DNA from: Sandaracinus amylolyticus
Lineage (GTDB): Bacteria; Myxococcota_A; Polyangia; Polyangiales; Sandaracinaceae
Length of the DNA: 64,000 bases
Direction of reading: 5' to 3'
NCBI RefSeq assembly: GCF_021631985.1
Contig: NZ_CP070225.1
Location: 7,936,001 to 8,000,000, forward strand
Shown here: positions 25,789 to 33,807 of the stretch, in pieces
How positions within the stretch are numbered: the stretch's first letter is position 1
Layout of the letters: the number at the start of each line of letters is the position of its first letter
The notes under the pieces: generated by a model
Databases searched by the model: none
What the model saw: only the letters and a program-made list of their open reading frames with translations
What the model was told of the DNA's origin: nothing
Position numbers and translations under genes: made by a program

Positions 25789-26904
25789 TCACTGCGCGGG
25801 CGCCTCGCTGCTCGGGCGCTCTGCGGGCGGGGTCTCGCTCGTGGGCGGGGGCGGTGCGCTCGGGGTCGCGGTCGGGCTCGGCGGGAACGCGTCGCGCGGG
25901 ACCTCGCCGCTCAGCGAGCCCAGGAACGCGACGATCAATCGCACCTGCTCGTCGCTCAGCTCGCGACCGAGCTGGTAGCGGCCCATCACGCGCACCACCT
26001 CGGGCAACGTCGCCTGCGATCCGTCGTGCAGGTACGGCGCGGTCAGCGCGACGTTGCGCAGCGTCGGCACCTTGAAGCGATGACGATCCGCTTCGTCGTG
26101 CGTGACGTTGTAACAGCCCATGTCGGCGTCGGTGAGCGGGCGTCCGACGTCCTGGAAGTAGTCGCGCACCAGGCCCATGCGCTGGTACATCGTGCCCCCG
26201 AGGTTCGCGCCGGTGTGGCACGCGGTGCAGCCCACGCTCACGAAGAGCGCGTAGCCCCGGCGCTCGTCCTCGGTGAGCGCGCCCGCGTCGCCGCGCACGA
26301 AACGATCGAAGCGCCCCGGCGTGATCAGCATGCGCTCGTACTCGGCGATCGCGCTCTGCACGTTCTCCTGCGAGATCGGGCGCTCGCCGCCGAACACCGC
26401 GGCGAACTCCGCGGCGTACGTCGGATCGTTCTGGAGCACCGAGAGCACGCGATCCCAGCTCGAGCCCATCTCGAGCGGGTTCGTGATCGGCCCCGCGCAC
26501 TGCGTCTCGAGATCGGGCGCGCGCCCGTCCCAGAACTGCACGAAGTTGAGCGCCGCGTTGAGCACCGGCGGCGAGTTGATCGGACCGACCTGACCGCCGA
26601 TCCCGATCGACGTGCGACGCGGCTCGGCGCCGCCGTGCTCGAGCTGATGACAGGTGACGCACGCGACCGAGCCATCGCCCGAGAGCCGCGGATCGTGGAA
26701 GAGCGCGCGACCGAGCAGCGCCTCGCGACGCTCGAAGCGCGCCTCGGGCAGCGCCTGGATCCCACCGAGCGCCTGGGGCGGCGCCGGCTCGGGGATCGCG
26801 GTGGTCGCGGCCTGGGGCGCAGGCGCCGGTTGCTCGGCGCTCTCCGACGACGAGCCGCAGCCGATCGCCAGGGCGGCGACGAAGCACGTCCACACACGCG
26901 TCAT
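25789..26904 (-). CDS. Di-heme cytochrome c peroxidase/MauG-family lipoprotein
   Basis: 371 residues. Signal peptide with lipobox Ala-Ile-Gly-Cys (Cys16) and an Ala/Pro-rich spacer. Two heme c motifs, Cys-Val-Thr-Cys-His (82-86) and Cys-Thr-Ala-Cys-His (226-230), with the family segments Leu-Phe-x-Asp-Pro-Arg-Leu-Ser and Arg-Asn-Val-Ala-Leu-Thr-Ala-Pro-Tyr-Leu-His-Asp-Gly. These periplasmic enzymes reduce H2O2 with electrons from small cytochromes or carry out MauG-like oxidation of a protein substrate. The Pro/Ser/Thr-rich tail after residue 335 is extra. Monocistronic: hairpin at 25761 downstream, quinone reductase stop 45 bp upstream on the same strand. Confidence 0.93.
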   Translation of the reverse strand: MTRVWTCFVAALAIGCGSSSESAEQPAPAPQAATTAIPEPAPPQALGGIQALPEARFERREALLGRALFHDPRLSGDGSVACVTCHQLEHGGAEPRRTSIGIGGQVGPINSPPVLNAALNFVQFWDGRAPDLETQCAGPITNPLEMGSSWDRVLSVLQNDPTYAAEFAAVFGGERPISQENVQSAIAEYERMLITPGRFDRFVRGDAGALTEDERRGYALFVSVGCTACHTGANLGGTMYQRMGLVRDYFQDVGRPLTDADMGCYNVTHDEADRHRFKVPTLRNVALTAPYLHDGSQATLPEVVRVMGRYQLGRELSDEQVRLIVAFLGSLSGEVPRDAFPPSPTATPSAPPPPTSETPPAERPSSEAPAQ

Positions 26905-26949
26905 CGTGCGTGGACATGCTCGCGCGCCTCATCGCCACAAGTGCTCGGC

Positions 26950-27960
26950 TCACTCGACCGCGATCACCACCTTGCCGAAGTGCTCGCCGCTCGCGAGGCG
27001 CGCGTACGCATCGCGCGCCTCGCGCCACGGGAACACCCGATCGATCACCGGCTCGATCTTCGCTGCCTCGAGCGCGCGATTCAGCGCCTCGAACATCGCG
27101 ACCGATCCCACGTACACGCCCGCGACGCGCAGCGCCTTGTGGAACACCGCGTGGGTGTCGATCTCGCCGCGCGTCCCCGTGAGCACGCCGATCAGGCTCA
27201 TCGTGCCGCCGTAGCGCAGCGACACCACCGACTGATCGAACGTGCCCGGCCCACCGACCTCGACCGCGACGTCGACGCCGCGCCCGCCGGTGAGCGCCTT
27301 CGCGCGCTCGCCCCACTTCGGCTCGGCGACGTAGTCGATCACGTGGTCGGCGCCGAGCGCCCGCGCGCGCTCGCGCTTCTCCTCGCTCTTCGAGGTCACG
27401 ATCACCTTCGCGCCCGCTGCCTTCGCGAGCTGCAGCGCGAACATCGACACACCGCCGGTGCCCTGCACCAGCACCACGTCACCCGGCGCGACCACGTGCG
27501 TCGTCTCGAAGAGCGCGTGCCACGCCGTCACCGCTGCGCACGGCAACGACGCAGCCTGCACGAACGAGAGGCGCGCCGGGATCGCGACCCACGACGACTC
27601 GTCGAGCACGACCTCCTCGGCGAGCATGCCGTCGCGCCCGCCGCCGAGCGCGTTCGCGTGATGGAAGTCGGAGAGCAGCCCGCTCTGCCACGTCGGGAAG
27701 AACGACGCCGCGACACGATCGCCGACCTTCCATCGCGTCACCTGCGCGCCCACCTCGATCACCTCGCCCGCTCCGTCCGAGAGCGGCACGACCGGCGCTT
27801 TCCGGTTCGTCGCGAGGCGACGGAGGACCAGGTCGCGATAGTTGAGCGAGGTCGCGCGCACCCGCACCCGCACGTCGCGCGCACCGAGCGCGGGCGAGGG
27901 TCGTTCGGTGAGCACCAGCGCGTCGTTCTCGGGGGCGGGACGGAGCTCGTAGGCCTTCAT
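26950..27960 (-). CDS. NAD(P)H:quinone oxidoreductase-like MDR protein
   Basis: 336 residues. Medium-chain dehydrogenase fold: N-terminal GroES-like part with Leu-Asn-Tyr-Arg-Asp and Asp-Gly-Ala-Gly-Glu-Val, then the Rossmann part with Gly-Thr-Gly-Gly-Val-Ser-Met-Phe-Ala-Leu-Gln-Leu-Ala and Ala-Leu-Gly-Ala-Asp-His-Val. The Cys and His zinc ligands of alcohol dehydrogenases are not evident, so a zinc-free quinone/enone reductase is more likely. ATG 27960 has a GAGGAG ribosome-binding site; the frame continues upstream through the divergent promoter but without support. Divergent from the HxlR regulator at 28010, a common arrangement in which the regulator senses electrophiles or quinones and controls the reductase. 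Confidence 0.9.
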   Translation of the reverse strand: MKAYELRPAPENDALVLTERPSPALGARDVRVRVRATSLNYRDLVLRRLATNRKAPVVPLSDGAGEVIEVGAQVTRWKVGDRVAASFFPTWQSGLLSDFHHANALGGGRDGMLAEEVVLDESSWVAIPARLSFVQAASLPCAAVTAWHALFETTHVVAPGDVVLVQGTGGVSMFALQLAKAAGAKVIVTSKSEEKRERARALGADHVIDYVAEPKWGERAKALTGGRGVDVAVEVGGPGTFDQSVVSLRYGGTMSLIGVLTGTRGEIDTHAVFHKALRVAGVYVGSVAMFEALNRALEAAKIEPVIDRVFPWREARDAYARLASGEHFGKVVIAVE

Positions 27961-28009
27961 GATCGTCTTCTCCTCGTAGGACGAAGCGCTCTCTCGTACC
28001 CTGCTTCCG

Positions 28010-28543
28010 ATGTCGCAAGTACGGACAAAGACCGCCGGTACTATCAAGAAGGGAAGTAAGGGCCCGGTCGGAAACAGCGGGATCGCCGAGGGCGCCGATG
28101 CGCCGCGAGGGCAAGGCGCGAGGAGGAGGAATGCTCGAAGCATTCCGACGACGAGCAACGCAGCCATCGCGGACGCAGCGGCGGCCGCAGGCCCCGCTGT
28201 TTCCGACCGGGCCCGTAAGCGCGGCGACGATCAGCGCTCGAACTGCGCGGTCGAGGCCACGCTCGGCGTGATCGGCGGACGCTGGAAGGGCGTCGTCCTC
28301 TTCTGGCTGCTCACGGGCAAGCTCCGGTTCGGCGAGCTGCGCCGCAGGGTCCCGAACTGCTCGGAGCGCATGCTCACGCTGCAGCTCCGCGAGCTCGAGG
28401 AGGACGGGCTCGTCTCGCGCACCGTCTACGCCGAGGTCCCGCCGCGCGTCGAGTACGAGCTCACGACATTCGGGCGCAGCCTCGAGCCGATCCTCCTCGG
28501 CATGCGCGAGTGGGGCGAGCGCTACAAGCGCCGCCTGACGTGA
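28010..28543 (+). CDS. HxlR-family regulator with a 53-residue insertion from a MITE-like element
   Basis: 177 residues. The HxlR winged helix occupies about residues 78-175: [15 protein letters not shown], then Leu-Arg-Phe-Gly-Glu-Leu-Arg-Arg, Leu-Thr-Leu-Gln-Leu-Arg-Glu-Leu-Glu, and a Tyr-Glu-Leu-Thr wing. HxlR/YodB-type repressors often use the N-terminal Cys as an oxidant or quinone sensor, fitting the divergent quinone reductase. Residues 17-69 come from a 155-bp palindromic element plus a 4-bp duplication (159 bp, 53 codons). Removing it gives a normal short N terminus that stays in frame. No other start codon is available between the element and the domain. GTAC half-sites at 27996, 28018 and 28038 may belong to its operator. 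It converges with the AraC gene (9-bp gap). Confidence 0.9.
   Translation: MSQVRTKTAGTIKKGSKGPVGNSGIAEGADAPRGQGARRRNARSIPTTSNAAIADAAAAAGPAVSDRARKRGDDQRSNCAVEATLGVIGGRWKGVVLFWLLTGKLRFGELRRRVPNCSERMLTLQLRELEEDGLVSRTVYAEVPPRVEYELTTFGRSLEPILLGMREWGERYKRRLT
28018..28042. promoter_or_regulatory. Possible HxlR operator half-sites
   Basis: AGTAC (28018-28022) and GTACT (28038-28042) form an inverted pair 20 bp apart at the very start of the HxlR gene, with a further GTACC at 27996-28000. Spacing of about two helical turns and TAC/GTA half-sites recall YodB/HxlR operators. Weak evidence on its own. Confidence 0.3.
28056..28218. mobile_element. MITE-like palindromic element with target-site duplication
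   Basis: The element spans 28060-28214 (155 bp). It has perfect 22-bp terminal inverted repeats at 28060-28081 (begins GGGCCCGGTCGG) and 28193-28214. GTAA flanks it on both sides (28056-28059 and 28215-28218), a likely 4-bp target-site duplication. A central hairpin GGAATGCT-CGA-AGCATTCC (28128-28146) is centred on base 28137, exactly the midpoint of the element, and parts of the arms between also pair. No ORF of its own, so it would need a transposase elsewhere. It lies in frame within the HxlR gene. Confidence 0.75.
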
Positions 28544-28552
28544 TCGCGGCGC

Positions 28553-29350
28553 TCAGCCGATCGACGACGACGCCCAGAGCTCTCCGAGCAGCGCGCGCGG
28601 CGGCGCGCCCGCGATCGCGCGGAACTCGGTGATCAGGTGCGCCTGATCGTAGTAGCCGGCGTCGGCGGCGATCGCTGCCCAGGCGGCGCGATCGCCGGAG
28701 CGCGCAGCACCGAGCGCGCGATGGAATCGCGCGAGCTTGGCGAACCCCTTGGGCCCGATGCCGAACGCATCGCGGAACACGCGGCGGAGGTGGCGCGCGC
28801 TCACGCCGAGCTCGTCCGCCACGGCCTGCACGTTCGCGCTCGCGAAGGACGGGTCGCGCAGCTTCTCGGCGGCGTCGAGGGCGAGGCGCGAGCACGGCCG
28901 TACCTCGCTCGCCACGCGCTCGGCGATCGAGGCATCGAGGACCGCCGCGGCCTCGAGCACGTCGCGCGCCGCGGCGAGCCGCTCGAAGACACGACGCGCC
29001 GCGGCCTCGCCCCAGAGATCCTCGAGCGCGACGACGCGGCCGGCGATCGCCGACGCGGGCACGCCGAGCACGGCCTCGGTCGCGCCCAGACGGAGCCGCG
29101 CGCTCACGCTGCGCTGCGTCCCGCGCAGGACCTTGCGACGGACGCGCTCCCGCGCGCCGAGCGCGTGTGCGTCGAGCCCTCTCTGCGCCGCGGGCCCGAA
29201 GCGGACCATGATCTCGACCTCGGCGTGAGGGATCAGCACGTGCGGCGTGTCGGCCTCGGGCTCGTGCACGAGCAACGCCTCGACGACCGATGCCGTCGGC
29301 GCGCTGCTCGGGACGAGAGAACGGCGATCGACGTGCATGGCAGAGAGCAT
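28553..29350 (-). CDS. AraC-family transcriptional regulator
   Basis: 265 residues (261 if ATG 29338 is used; neither start has a clear Shine-Dalgarno). The N-terminal part (about 1-150) resembles the cupin-like sensory domain of AraC proteins, with His-Val-Leu-Ile-Pro-His-Ala-Glu-Val-Glu. The C-terminal domain (about 165-260) has the two AraC helix-turn-helices: Val-Ala-Asp-Glu-Leu-Gly-Val-Ser-x-Arg-His-Leu-Arg-Arg-Val-Phe, then Ile-Ala-Ala-Asp-Ala-Gly-Tyr-Tyr-Asp-Gln-Ala-His-Leu. Divergent from the epimerase at 29438 with 87 bp between, so it probably controls that gene. The effector is unknown. Confidence 0.88.
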   Translation of the reverse strand: MLSAMHVDRRSLVPSSAPTASVVEALLVHEPEADTPHVLIPHAEVEIMVRFGPAAQRGLDAHALGARERVRRKVLRGTQRSVSARLRLGATEAVLGVPASAIAGRVVALEDLWGEAAARRVFERLAAARDVLEAAAVLDASIAERVASEVRPCSRLALDAAEKLRDPSFASANVQAVADELGVSARHLRRVFRDAFGIGPKGFAKLARFHRALGAARSGDRAAWAAIAADAGYYDQAHLITEFRAIAGAPPRALLGELWASSSIG

Positions 29351-29437
29351 GGAGTCGCGCGCTCGCTGCACAAGGGGCGCGCGTCGTGGTCCGCTTTCTC
29401 CAATCCGTGCGCCGGCCTGCTCGCTAGGTTCCGGCGC

Positions 29438-30268
29438 ATGAAGCTGCTCGTCACCGGAGCGACCGGAAAAGTCGGAAGTCGTCTCGCTCGCCGCCTCGCC
29501 CTGCGCGGCGATCACGTTCGCGCGCTCGTGCGCGATCCCAGCCGCGCCGAGGCGCTGCGCGCGCTCGGCGTCGAGATCGTGCGGGGCGACCTGCTCGACG
29601 TCGCATCGCTCGAGGCCGCGGTGCGCGGCGTCGACGCAGTCGTGCACTGCGCCGCGTTCTTCCGCGGCGCCACGGCGGAGGAGGCGCACGCGACCAACGA
29701 CCTCGGCACCCAGCACCTCGCGGCGGCGGCACGCCGCGCGTCGGTGGGGCGCTTCGTCTTCACGAGCACCGGGCTCGTGTACGGCGCGAACGGCGGGCGC
29801 GCCGCGCGCGAGGACGATCCGTGCACGCCGGCACCGGGATACCCGGCGAGCAAGCTCGCCGCCGAGCGCGCCCTCTTCGCGGTCGAGGGCCTCGACGTGC
29901 GCGTGCTCCGGCTGCCCTTCGTATACGGCGACGGCGATCCCCACATCGAGGAAGCGGTCCCGATGATGCGCGGCTTCCTGCCGGCGCAGCGCATGTCGCT
30001 CGGGCACCACGCCGACGTCGCGCAGGCGGTCGCGCGCGTCCTCGACACGCGGTCGCCGTCGCACCGCATCTACAACGTCGTCGACGACGAAGCGCCCGAC
30101 CTGGCCACGCTCTTCGCGTCGGTCGGCGCCCCGCCGCCCGACGGCTCGGCCGCCGAGATGGCGCGCGCGTTCGACATGCTGCTCGACGGCCACCGGCTCC
30201 GCGACGACCTCGGCTTCCGCCCGGAGTACCCGCGCCTCCAGGACGCGATCGCCGCCGGCGTGGCGTGA
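29438..30268 (+). CDS. NAD(P)-dependent epimerase/dehydratase-like SDR
   Basis: 276 residues. Gly-Ala-Thr-Gly-Lys-Val-Gly (residues 7-13) is the Rossmann signature; Gly-Asp-Leu-Leu-Asp, His-Cys-Ala-Ala, Ser-Thr-Gly-Leu-Val-Tyr and the active-site pair Tyr-Pro-Ala-Ser-Lys follow as in extended SDRs. The length and the Leu-Arg-Leu-Pro-Phe-Val-Tyr-Gly motif are typical of UDP-sugar epimerase relatives. It is only distantly like the epimerase at 11678. Divergent from the AraC regulator; converges with the SixA-like gene with a 22-bp gap. Substrate unknown. Confidence 0.9.
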   Translation: MKLLVTGATGKVGSRLARRLALRGDHVRALVRDPSRAEALRALGVEIVRGDLLDVASLEAAVRGVDAVVHCAAFFRGATAEEAHATNDLGTQHLAAAARRASVGRFVFTSTGLVYGANGGRAAREDDPCTPAPGYPASKLAAERALFAVEGLDVRVLRLPFVYGDGDPHIEEAVPMMRGFLPAQRMSLGHHADVAQAVARVLDTRSPSHRIYNVVDDEAPDLATLFASVGAPPPDGSAAEMARAFDMLLDGHRLRDDLGFRPEYPRLQDAIAAGVA

Positions 30269-30290
30269 TGCGGGCGAACGCGGCCGGTGG

Positions 30291-30731
30291 TCACGCGGTG
30301 TCGGGGTCGAGCCGCAGCACCACGCGCCCGCCGTCGATCAGCGCGCACTCCGCGGTGCGGAACGACTTCACCGACGCCTGTCCGGTCAGGCGCGCGGTGA
30401 TCACGCGGACGAAGGGCTCGTGCGTCACCGCGACGACGAGCCCGGGCGCGCTCGTGAGCAGGTGCTCGGCGCGCAGCGCGTCGCCGTGGGGCTCGATCGC
30501 ACGATCGACGGTGACGAGCCCCGCGTAGCCGAGCCCTTGTGCGAGCAGCTCCGCGGTCTGCACCGCGCGCACCAGCGGGCTCGCGAGGATCGTCGTCGGG
30601 ACCATCCCCCGCAGCGAGAGCGCGCTCGCGATCGCGCGCACCTCGTCGCGTCCCCGCAGCGAGAGCACACGCTCCTCGTCGTTTCCGTGCGAGGGCATCG
30701 CCTCGCCGTGCCGCACCACGAGGATGGGCAT
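30291..30731 (-). CDS. sixA: SixA-type phosphohistidine phosphatase
   Basis: 146 residues, the usual SixA length. The Arg-His-Gly-Glu-Ala motif at residues 7-11 holds the catalytic His of the histidine phosphatase family. A second conserved His is in Ala-Val-Thr-His-Glu-Pro-Phe, and Ser-Pro-Leu-Val-Arg-Ala-Val-Gln-Thr-Ala-Glu is the family signature. SixA removes phosphate from phospho-His in HPt domains or PTS proteins. It starts only 2 bp after the stop of the Ser/Thr kinase gene upstream, so the two form an operon. The symbol is by family, not by proven orthology. Confidence 0.88.
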   Translation of the reverse strand: MPILVVRHGEAMPSHGNDEERVLSLRGRDEVRAIASALSLRGMVPTTILASPLVRAVQTAELLAQGLGYAGLVTVDRAIEPHGDALRAEHLLTSAPGLVVAVTHEPFVRVITARLTGQASVKSFRTAECALIDGGRVVLRLDPDTA

Positions 30732-30733
30732 GA

Positions 30734-31705
30734 TCAGGCCGCGCGGATCGCCGCGGTGTCGGGCCGGGTGCGCTCGCCGTCGGCGGGGATGCCGCGCGAC
30801 TCGAGCAGCGCGAGGAGCCGGCTCTCGGCGATGCGTCGATCTCCGACCAGCGGCGCGACGCCGCGCGCGAGCGCGCGCATCGTCGGGAATCGATCGTCCT
30901 GCACCCGCGCCATCGAGCGCGCGACGAACTCGTCCCACGCGAAGTCGAGATCGTGGCGGATGAGCCCGGCGCGCGGCGCGTCCTCGCGGATGATGCGGCG
31001 CAGGAGGTTCGCGACGTTCGATCCGGTGAACGGAAGACGCCCGGTGAGCGCCTCGAACATCACCACGCCCATGCCGAACACGTCGGCGCGCGCGTCGACG
31101 TCGGGATCCCCCGACGCCTGCTCGGGCGAGACGTAGCTCGGCGTGCCGAACACCCGACCGACCTCGCGCTGACGCTCGTCCGCGGGGGCACGATCCGACG
31201 CGCACACGCCGAAGTCGAGCAGCCGCACCCGCAGCGATCCGTCGACCTCGCGATCCATCACGATGTGCTCGGGCTTCACGTCGCGGTGCACGTAGCCGTG
31301 GGCGTGCGCGGCGTGGAGGATCGTCGCGACGCGCATCATGATCGCGCCGACGATCTCGGGCGCGAGCGTGCCGACCCGACGGAGCAGGCGCGCCATGCAC
31401 TCGCCGCGCACGCGCTCGAGCACGAGGTAGGGCGAGCCGTCGGGCAGCGTGCCCTCGTCGATCACCGGCACGATGCCGGGATGCGCGACGGTGCGCGCGA
31501 CCTCGCCCTCGCGGCGCAGGCGGCGCACGAGGTCGGGGTTGTCGACGAAGATCGGGCGCAGCGTCTTGATCACGACGTCTGCGCCGTCGTCGATGCGCTC
31601 CGCCTCGAAGACCACTGCGGTCCCACCGATGCCGAGGACCTCGCCGACGAGATAGCGGCCGTCCAGGATCGTTCCCCGCAGCTCCGAACGCTCCGCTGCT
31701 TCCAT
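30734..31705 (-). CDS. Ser/Thr protein kinase (Hanks type)
   Basis: 323 residues, a cytoplasmic kinase domain without membrane helix. Glycine loop Leu-Gly-Ile-Gly-Gly-Thr-Ala-Val-Val-Phe-Glu, Val-Ile-Lys (ATP Lys), His-Arg-Asp-Val-Lys-Pro-Glu-His-Ile (catalytic loop), Asp-Phe-Gly (metal), Gly-Thr-Pro-Ser-Tyr-Val-Ser-Pro-Glu-Gln (activation segment). A short C-terminal tail of about 45 residues has no clear domain. ATG 31705 has GGAG about 10 bp upstream and is preferred over 31753. First gene of a two-gene operon with the SixA-like phosphatase. Confidence 0.95.
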   Translation of the reverse strand: MEAAERSELRGTILDGRYLVGEVLGIGGTAVVFEAERIDDGADVVIKTLRPIFVDNPDLVRRLRREGEVARTVAHPGIVPVIDEGTLPDGSPYLVLERVRGECMARLLRRVGTLAPEIVGAIMMRVATILHAAHAHGYVHRDVKPEHIVMDREVDGSLRVRLLDFGVCASDRAPADERQREVGRVFGTPSYVSPEQASGDPDVDARADVFGMGVVMFEALTGRLPFTGSNVANLLRRIIREDAPRAGLIRHDLDFAWDEFVARSMARVQDDRFPTMRALARGVAPLVGDRRIAESRLLALLESRGIPADGERTRPDTAAIRAA

Positions 31706-31750
31706 CGCCGAGCCTCCAGCGGCGACCTTCGGAGGAACGGAGATCCCGGT

Positions 31751-31778
31751 CAAAAAAGCGACGCGGACGATCCGTGTT
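31751..31778 (-). terminator. Rho-independent terminator of the His-rich membrane protein gene
   Basis: Read on the minus strand, a 7-bp stem (one G-T pair) with a 3-nt loop at 31761-31777 is followed by TTTTTT (31752-31757). It lies 8 bp beyond the stop at 31785. Confidence 0.75.
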
Positions 31779-31784
31779 CGGAGA

Positions 31785-32891
31785 TCAACGAAGCCAGCGG
31801 GTCTCGGGGTTCTCCCGGCGCCAGATCACGTGATCCATGAAGTAGTGGTGGACGTTCACCACGACGAAGAAGGCCGCGAAGAACGGCGTCGGACCGAGCG
31901 GTCCATCGCTCGGCATTCCGTCGTCGAGCAGCGCCGGGCCACCGCGGAAGAGCAGCCATCCGAGCCCGAGCGCGGAGAGCGCGAGCAGGCCGAGCCGCAG
32001 CGCGACCGGACGCCCGAAGGTCGGCGGTGCTTCCTCGGCGCGGGCGCGGTTCCCGCGCATCAGCGCGACGAAGTAGAAGTACTGCACCGCGTGCAGCGCG
32101 GGGATCGCGTAGCGCACCAGCGGATCGGCGTTCGACCACACCGTCCACGCCCACACGGTGATCAGGAACCCCGAGAGCGGCGCGAGCGGGAGCGATCGCC
32201 ACCGCCGCGCGAGCACGATCACCAGCGCGATCGTCGTGAGCGCGAAGACGACGCCGCTGCCGAGCTCGAGCCACGCGGGCCGCGCCGTCGCCCAGTACAC
32301 CACGCCCTTCTCGACGAACTCGCCCGCCGGCGTCGCGGGGCTCGCCCAGGCGTAGGCCCACGCTGCGTAGCAGTGCGCGAGGATCACCCGCCGCTCGTGA
32401 TCCGCGAACCGCACGCCGCGCCGCATCGAGAGCACGGTGAGCACACCGAAGCCCTGCTTCACGTAGTGCCAGCCGACGAGCACGAACATCAGCTGCACCA
32501 TCCACCCGAGCGCCTGCGGCGAGCGCAGCGCGATCGCCGCGCCCGCCCACGTCACGAGCACCAGCGGCACCACGAGCCCCGCGATCACGTACCGAATCCG
32601 CTGGGTGCGTGGGATCGACGCGCCGAGCGCGCGCTCGCGCACGTTCTCGTAGAAGAGCAGGTACGTGACCGAGAAGTGCGGATCGTTGATCACGTGCGCC
32701 GCGTGGAAGAACAGGAACCCGAACGCGAGCTCCGACGCGTCGAGCCCGACGCTCGCGCGCAGCCACCACGAGAGCGGGAAGAGCAGCAGCGTGATCCCGC
32801 CCGTGAGCAGGAATTCCGCGACGCGTCCGCGCGGCGCGGGGGTCCTCACGTCTTCTTCTTCGACGACGAGCGCTTCGACTGCGCTGCTCAC
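31785..32891 (-). CDS. Polytopic membrane protein with histidine clusters
   Basis: 368 residues, about eight membrane segments. Conserved-looking His motifs sit at the membrane borders: Phe-Phe-His-Ala-Ala-His-Val-Ile-Asn-Asp-Pro-His-Phe (about residue 60), Gly-Trp-His-Tyr-Val-Lys-Gln-Gly-Phe-Gly (about 155), and Val-His-His-Tyr-Phe-Met-Asp-His-Val-Ile-Trp-Arg near the C terminus. Spaced His boxes of this kind occur in membrane di-iron enzymes (desaturase/hydroxylase type), but the exact pattern does not match a family I can name. GTG 32891 starts 13 bp after the stop of the upstream gene, making a two-gene unit with it. Coding call firm; function unknown. Confidence 0.8.
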   Translation of the reverse strand: MSSAVEALVVEEEDVRTPAPRGRVAEFLLTGGITLLLFPLSWWLRASVGLDASELAFGFLFFHAAHVINDPHFSVTYLLFYENVRERALGASIPRTQRIRYVIAGLVVPLVLVTWAGAAIALRSPQALGWMVQLMFVLVGWHYVKQGFGVLTVLSMRRGVRFADHERRVILAHCYAAWAYAWASPATPAGEFVEKGVVYWATARPAWLELGSGVVFALTTIALVIVLARRWRSLPLAPLSGFLITVWAWTVWSNADPLVRYAIPALHAVQYFYFVALMRGNRARAEEAPPTFGRPVALRLGLLALSALGLGWLLFRGGPALLDDGMPSDGPLGPTPFFAAFFVVVNVHHYFMDHVIWRRENPETRWLR

Positions 32892-32904
32892 GCACGCGAC
32901 TCTA

Positions 32905-33537
32905 TCATCGCGTCTCGAGGGTCCGCGCCTCGCGTGCGCCGAGCTGCAGCACGGCGAGCAGGGCCGCGAACGTGAGCGCGACGACCCACGCGCCGAGGTG
33001 CGCACGCGGCGCGAGCACGAGGTGCGCGGCGTCGCGTGCGATCGCGAGCGGATCGGTGATTACGTCCCACGAATTCCAGCGCTGCACGCGGCCGAGCCAC
33101 ACGCCGACGCCGCTCGAGAGCCACACGATCGCGGCGAGCATCCAGCTCGCGCGCTCACCGGTGCGCTCCGCGAGCGCGCAGCGCATGCGCTCGAGCGAGC
33201 CGATCGCGATCGTGGCGCCGGCGAACGCGAACGACGCGCACATCACCGCGTCGTACCAGCGCAGCGCACCCGGCCCGTGCCCCGCGTACACGAGATCGGT
33301 CACCAGGTAGATCGCGTTCGGGAAGAAGAGCCACCACGCGAGCGCAGCCGGGACCGCGAGCTCGAGGCGATCGCGCGCGAGCGCACCACGCGTGAGGAGC
33401 TCGGGCGCGACGGGTGCCCACGCGAGCACGAGGTTCCACCCGAGGAACGCGAGATCGAGCGAGCCGGTGCGCGAGACGCGCGCGACGAGCATCACGATCG
33501 CGAGCGCGGAGAGCAGGAGCGACGATCGAGAGCGCAT
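32905..33537 (-). CDS. DUF1361-family membrane protein
   Basis: 210 residues from ATG 33537 (an ATG at 33561 would add eight). Six or so membrane segments. The stretch Trp-Leu-Phe-Phe-Pro-Asn-Ala-Ile-Tyr-Leu-Val-Thr-Asp-Leu (about residue 70) and a later Trp-Asn-Ser-Trp-Asp motif are typical of DUF1361 proteins, whose role is not established. It precedes the His-rich membrane protein on the same strand (13-bp gap). The 5' region contains the inverted repeat 33589-33782. Confidence 0.8.
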   Translation of the reverse strand: MRSRSSLLLSALAIVMLVARVSRTGSLDLAFLGWNLVLAWAPVAPELLTRGALARDRLELAVPAALAWWLFFPNAIYLVTDLVYAGHGPGALRWYDAVMCASFAFAGATIAIGSLERMRCALAERTGERASWMLAAIVWLSSGVGVWLGRVQRWNSWDVITDPLAIARDAAHLVLAPRAHLGAWVVALTFAALLAVLQLGAREARTLETR

Positions 33538-33588
33538 CCGCTCGCAATGCGCGACACGCATGGCGAAATCGTGGCGGAACCCGGGAGA

Positions 33589-33782
33589 ATTTCTGAGGAG
33601 AGCAGGAGGGTTGGGAACACCCGAGCGCAACGGGCGCCACGAGGAAGGGTCAGGAGTCCCGCTTCGTGCGCTTCGGTGTTCTGCTCTCCGCGGAAAGCCC
33701 GTGATGAGCATTCCGCGAGCATCGGGCCCCGAGCTGACCACTCGACGTGGTCACTCCTTCCACTCCTGCTCTCCTCGGAAAT
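33589..33782. repeat. Inverted repeat with multiple CTGCTCTCC copies between two genes
   Basis: Arms 33589-33608 and 33763-33782 match 19 of 20 as inverted copies (ATTTCTGAGGAGAGCAGGAG). Further direct copies of CTGCTCTCC lie at about 33681 and 33799, the last ending on the methyltransferase stop codon. A separate hairpin TGACCAC-TCGAC-GTGGTCA sits at 33735-33753. The whole 270-bp gap 33538-33807 shows no ORF support on either strand. Confidence 0.6.
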
Positions 33783-33807
33783 CTCTCTCCTCGGATTCCT
33801 GCTCTCC

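Noticed and set aside
22247-25978. 1243-codon plus-strand ORF
   Set aside because: Same reason: high-GC antisense shadow of the 1582-aa lipoprotein and neighbours.
28018-28042. Firm HxlR operator call
   Set aside because: GTAC half-sites are short and partly within the coding start; kept only at low confidence.
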